Positions 6,873 to 9,801 of a DNA stretch of 9,801 bases are shown piece by piece. The stretch is from the NCBI GenBank assembly GCA_003501525.1, contig DNPI01000016.1, forward strand, positions 1-9,801. The letters run 5' to 3'. Numbering within the stretch: position 1 is the stretch's first letter; each line of letters begins with the position of its first letter. The position numbers and the translations under genes are program-made. Below the pieces are notes generated by a model, which was given only the letters and a program-made list of their open reading frames with translations, was not told the origin of the DNA and ran no database searches. The stretch comes from Planctomycetota bacterium. GTDB taxonomy: Bacteria > Planctomycetota > UBA1135.

Positions 6873-7369
6873 TGCCCTAAAAGGTCCGGGGAAACCATAT
6901 GGAGGATGGCCAAGAGAGCCAAAGCCCAGACGCCTGCCGCCAGATCATCCAGAACAATACCCCAGCCCCTTGGAAGACTTTCTAACCGGCGACCTGGCCA
7001 AGGCTTAACAATGTCAGTAATCCGGAAAAGGAGGAAAGCAACACCAAGGTGAAGCAATCCCCCCGGAGGGAATACAGGCCACCACGCTGCAACGAGGTAA
7101 CCCGCGACCTCGTCTAAAACAAAGGGACCTGGGTCTTTCTTGCCAAATCGATTTTCAGCCCAACGCCCCAGAGCTATCCCAACTCCCGACAAAACAAGCA
7201 CCAATATAGGAAGAAGCCAAAAATAAGCTTGAGGCCAAGTCCACCCAACACAAGCCGCGAGGCCCAAGCCACCCAGTGTTCCAAATGTCCCAGGGGCAAC
7301 AGGCGCATGGCCAAGCCCAAAAAATGTAGTCAGAGCTTCAGCTATCCGGTTCTTGAGGTTTGCCCTCAT
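6869..7369 (-). CDS. pgpA: Phosphatidylglycerophosphatase A
   Basis: This inner-membrane enzyme dephosphorylates phosphatidylglycerol phosphate to phosphatidylglycerol, the last step in making this phospholipid and the precursor step to cardiolipin. Family motifs are present in order: GLGHAPVAPGTFGTL (18-32), KKDP (77-80), DEVAG (86-90), FRITDIVKPWP (115-125) and GWGIVLDDLAAG (135-146). The conserved acidic residues D86, E87, D141 and D142 are likely metal ligands. Hydrophobic segments at about 46-68, 102-118 and 143-160 fit a small multi-pass protein. Its 166 residues match the usual length. The ATG at 7369 overlaps the pcrA TGA (ATGA), and AGAGG (plus 7377-7381) lies 7 bases upstream. Its own stop overlaps the TTG start of the next gene. 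Confidence 0.96.
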   Translation of the reverse strand: MRANLKNRIAEALTTFFGLGHAPVAPGTFGTLGGLGLAACVGWTWPQAYFWLLPILVLVLSGVGIALGRWAENRFGKKDPGPFVLDEVAGYLVAAWWPVFPPGGLLHLGVAFLLFRITDIVKPWPGRRLESLPRGWGIVLDDLAAGVWALALLAILHMVSPDLLGH

Positions 7370-9489
7370 GCCCTGGCCTCTAACATACTCCAGGAGGTTA
7401 AGAGTGTTCGCTCCTCACCTGTTTCCTCGAACAAGATGACCAACCTTTGGTTAATGCCGGTGCCCAACACTTGCTGCACGGTACCGTCCCCGAACGCACG
7501 ATGGGTGACCAAATCACCTTCGCGGAATTCGGCCTCCTCCGATTCTTCATTAGTATCCTCTAACTGAGCTCTAAAAGATTGGTCGGGCAAAACTTCATCT
7601 GGAAGTTCTTCGAGGAATCGAGAGGCCGATTGAGGTCCTGGAGCACCCGTGCGGAATCGGAAACGCGACCTTGAGAGAAGAACTTCTTCGCGGGCTCTTG
7701 TCAGTGCCACATAAAAAAGGCGCCGCTCTTCTTCCAAACCTCCGTCCTCCTCAAAGGCGCGAGCATGGGGGAAAAGACCTTCCTCAAGACCCACAACAGC
7801 CACGCGATCAAACTCCAAGCCCTTTGCGGCATGCACCGTCATCAAAGATATTCGTGCAGCGCTTTCATCCCACCGATCTACATCTGTGAGAAGGGATATT
7901 TCTTCCAAAAACCCTCTAAGTCCACCACCAACCCTTTCGTCATATTCCGAAGCAAAAGCGATTAACTCATCGATGTTCTCACCTCTGTCCACATCTTCAT
8001 TAGCTTCAAGCGAATTAGCAAAATTGCGATAGCCCGTTCGGTCAACAATGACCTGAAAAGCTTCCGCCGCATTATCAAGATGGTCAGCTACCTCACCTTG
8101 GATAGAGAGAAAATGCAAAACCCCCTTGCGTCCCGGGCCTCGGATGTCCTCACGAACTTCACTGCGAGCAATTGTCTTCAAAAGAGGTTCGTCGAGCGCT
8201 TCTGATTTCGCTCGTAGCCGCTCCACTGTTTTCTTCCCGACTCCTCGAGGAGGGACATTTAAAACACGCTCAACCGAAACATTTTCTCGTGGATTCACAG
8301 CAATCCGAGCATAGGCCATCAAATCTTTAACCTCTCGACGCTCGAAGAAGGCTTGCCCACCGACAACTTGGTTAGGGATACCCAAGCGAGTAAAAGCCGC
8401 TTCTAATGCACGAGAACTGGCATTCGTTCTATAAAAAACTGCCAGCTCATCCGGCGAAGTACCGCCATCTATCCAGCGAGTAGCTTGACGTGCAACAGCC
8501 ATCGCCTCCGCCTCCTCATCCGCATTGTCAATAATCCCCAGAGGCGGGCCCTCTTCCCGCTCAGTAAAAAGGTCCTTCTCTTTTCGTGAAACATTGCGCC
8601 GGATAACTTCTTGGGCGGCCTTGAGGATTGTCCCCACAGAGCGGTAATTCTGTTCCAATCGCACAATCTTTGTACCGGGGAAATCATCTTCAAATCGGAG
8701 GATGTTGCCAATGTCAGCACCTCTCCAACGATAAATTGACTGATCGGGGTCACCGCACACGGAGAGATTCCCGGTAGAGCCTGACAGTGCTCGGACTAGC
8801 TGATATTGAATCTCGTTGGTGTCCTGATATTCGTCCACCAGGACATGAAGAAATCGGTCGGCCCATTTGCGATCACCTTGAGCGTCAAGAGCAACCAACT
8901 GTAATCCTCGAAGCAGAAGGTCATCAAAATCGAGTGAGTCTTGGGCGTCTAAGCTCTTTTCATACTTTTCGTAAATACGAGCACATCGCTCTTCCTCCAA
9001 TCCATAAGTCGAGACCTCATCGGCAGCGGCATCTGGACCCATCTGGCGCCTTTTCCAGTCAGAAATAATAGCCTCAAATTTTCGTGGTTTATACACGGTG
9101 GTATCCCAGCCCATGTCTTTTATGAGTCGCCTTAAAAGACCTCGCTTGTCCTGGGTATCGCAGATTGTGAAGTTCGCCGTTCGCCCAATCATTTCTGGGT
9201 TCATTCTCAATATGCGCGCACAAGTGGCGTGAAATGTCCCTACCCAAGTCCCGTCCGGAACCCAAGGTGCAATACGATGCCGCATTTCCCGGGCAGCCTT
9301 ATTGGTAAAAGTGATTGCAAGGATGCGACTAGGGGGCACCCCTTCGGATTCGACCAACCAAGCCACCCGCCGGGTAATCGTTCGAGTTTTTCCTGTGCCG
9401 GCCCCCGCCAAAATCAACAAAGGACCACCCGGGTGCTGGACAGCATCGCTTTGGGCAGGGTTAAGACCTTCGAGGATGGGTTGCGACAT
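7366..9489 (-). CDS. pcrA: ATP-dependent 3'-5' DNA helicase PcrA/UvrD
   Basis: This superfamily 1A helicase is used in nucleotide-excision and mismatch repair, plasmid rolling-circle replication and clearing RecA or stalled RNA polymerase. Motifs include Walker A AGAGTGKTRT (28-37), Ia ITFTNKAAREM (59-69), II VDEYQDTN (218-225), III GDPDQSIYRWRG (246-257), IV LEQNYRS (278-284), V TVHAAKGLEF (551-560) and VI FYVALTRARE, with R598 as the likely arginine finger. The C-terminal ~55 residues (FREGDLVTHRAFGDGTVQQVL) form the Tudor-like domain that in PcrA and UvrD contacts RNA polymerase. The 707-residue length fits the family. The symbol could equally be uvrD. It is the first gene of a four-gene operon, divergent from acpS across 61 bases, with a weak Shine-Dalgarno. 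Confidence 0.96.
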   Translation of the reverse strand: MSQPILEGLNPAQSDAVQHPGGPLLILAGAGTGKTRTITRRVAWLVESEGVPPSRILAITFTNKAAREMRHRIAPWVPDGTWVGTFHATCARILRMNPEMIGRTANFTICDTQDKRGLLRRLIKDMGWDTTVYKPRKFEAIISDWKRRQMGPDAAADEVSTYGLEEERCARIYEKYEKSLDAQDSLDFDDLLLRGLQLVALDAQGDRKWADRFLHVLVDEYQDTNEIQYQLVRALSGSTGNLSVCGDPDQSIYRWRGADIGNILRFEDDFPGTKIVRLEQNYRSVGTILKAAQEVIRRNVSRKEKDLFTEREEGPPLGIIDNADEEAEAMAVARQATRWIDGGTSPDELAVFYRTNASSRALEAAFTRLGIPNQVVGGQAFFERREVKDLMAYARIAVNPRENVSVERVLNVPPRGVGKKTVERLRAKSEALDEPLLKTIARSEVREDIRGPGRKGVLHFLSIQGEVADHLDNAAEAFQVIVDRTGYRNFANSLEANEDVDRGENIDELIAFASEYDERVGGGLRGFLEEISLLTDVDRWDESAARISLMTVHAAKGLEFDRVAVVGLEEGLFPHARAFEEDGGLEEERRLFYVALTRAREEVLLSRSRFRFRTGAPGPQSASRFLEELPDEVLPDQSFRAQLEDTNEESEEAEFREGDLVTHRAFGDGTVQQVLGTGINQRLVILFEETGEERTLLTSWSMLEARA

Positions 9490-9550
9490 GGACTACACCA
9501 TCATGCCGTCGTGCGCCTCACTTGCCACCTACCTGCTATCCTCCAATCCA
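9490..9550. promoter_or_regulatory. Divergent intergenic region between pcrA and acpS
   Basis: These 61 bases must hold the pcrA-operon promoter on the - strand and probably the acpS promoter on the + strand. I see no convincing -35/-10 pair on either strand, no strong Shine-Dalgarno and no operator-like repeat. The call rests only on the divergent layout. Confidence 0.4.
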
Positions 9551-9801
9551 ATGAATTCAAATGCGGCAATAAAGCCCTCAGGAGTCGGCATTGATTTAGT
9601 TGAGATAGATCGGTTTAGAGTCTCGCTAGAAACCGGCGGTGAAAAAATTCTCAATAAGCTTTTCACCGCCCAAGAGCAAGCCTCGTGTAATACACGTAAA
9701 GACCCAATCCCTCACTACGCGGCACGCTTTGCCGCTAAAGAAGCTGCAATGAAAGCTCTAGGGACTGGCTGGACGAGAGGGGTTGCATTTACAGATTTCG
9801 A
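9551..9801 (+). CDS. acpS: Holo-[acyl-carrier-protein] synthase AcpS (3' truncated by window edge)
   Basis: This enzyme transfers the 4'-phosphopantetheine arm from CoA to a Ser of apo-ACP and so activates fatty acid synthesis. The visible 83 residues contain the family opening GVGIDLVEIDRFR, with the first Mg-binding Asp in GIDLVEI. The second signature ARFAAKEAAMKALGTG follows, with the catalytic and metal-binding Glu of AAKEA, then the start of the next strand (GVAFTDF). An insertion-free spacing between the two motifs (about 45 residues) is typical. The ATG at 9551 gives a 10-residue extension before GVGIDLV. No good ribosome-binding site is visible. The protein should be about 120-130 residues, so roughly 40-45 residues lie beyond the window. 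Confidence 0.95.
   Translation, partial: MNSNAAIKPSGVGIDLVEIDRFRVSLETGGEKILNKLFTAQEQASCNTRKDPIPHYAARFAAKEAAMKALGTGWTRGVAFTDF

Noticed and set aside
1..9801. Mobile element, phage defence island or CRISPR array
   Set aside because: I found no transposase, integrase, direct-repeat array, tRNA-like sequence or restriction/toxin genes. The MazG-like and helicase genes sit in a housekeeping operon rather than a defence context.

Overview
This window is an ordinary, densely packed stretch of bacterial chromosome. It carries housekeeping genes on both strands with short intergenic gaps, and I see no IS element, phage gene, CRISPR array, tRNA or rRNA. GC content looks intermediate and fairly even. 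The genes (typA, pcrA, pgpA, acpS) are widespread in bacteria and do not allow firm taxonomic placement. A Gram-negative, possibly uncultivated lineage is a guess from PgpA and general protein style.

Left part (1-2403): the 3' end of an unidentified + strand gene, possibly an alpha/beta-hydrolase C-terminus, converges on typA/bipA (- strand), which encodes the ribosome-associated translational GTPase. A 122-base divergent gap separates typA from the next gene. The typA leader side of that gap holds two short, mutually exclusive hairpins followed by a T run on the - strand.

Middle part (2404-5187): a large + strand gene encodes a 764-residue two-enzyme fusion. Its N-terminal part is an APH/ChoK-type small-molecule kinase and its C-terminal part is a PLP-dependent class III enzyme. 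The latter closely resembles the animal phospho-lyases for 5-phosphohydroxylysine and phosphoethanolamine. Together they would phosphorylate an amino alcohol and then eliminate phosphate and ammonia. It converges on a small - strand gene for a charged, coiled-coil-like protein with one CxxC knuckle, and a clear hairpin terminator lies between them.

Right part (5188-9550): four - strand genes, pcrA -> pgpA -> membrane HAMP/SpoIIE-like protein -> MazG-like pyrophosphohydrolase. Each gene overlaps the next by exactly four bases (ATGA, TTGA, ATGA), which indicates one translationally coupled operon. It joins DNA repair, phosphatidylglycerol synthesis, signalling and nucleotide-pool cleaning. The SpoIIE-like domain lacks two of the usual metal-binding acidic motifs and may be a pseudophosphatase. 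Divergent from pcrA, the 5' part of acpS (holo-ACP synthase) runs off the right edge.

The most unusual items are the two-domain kinase/phospho-lyase fusion and the degenerate phosphatase domain in the coupled operon. Nothing here proves a wholly new system.
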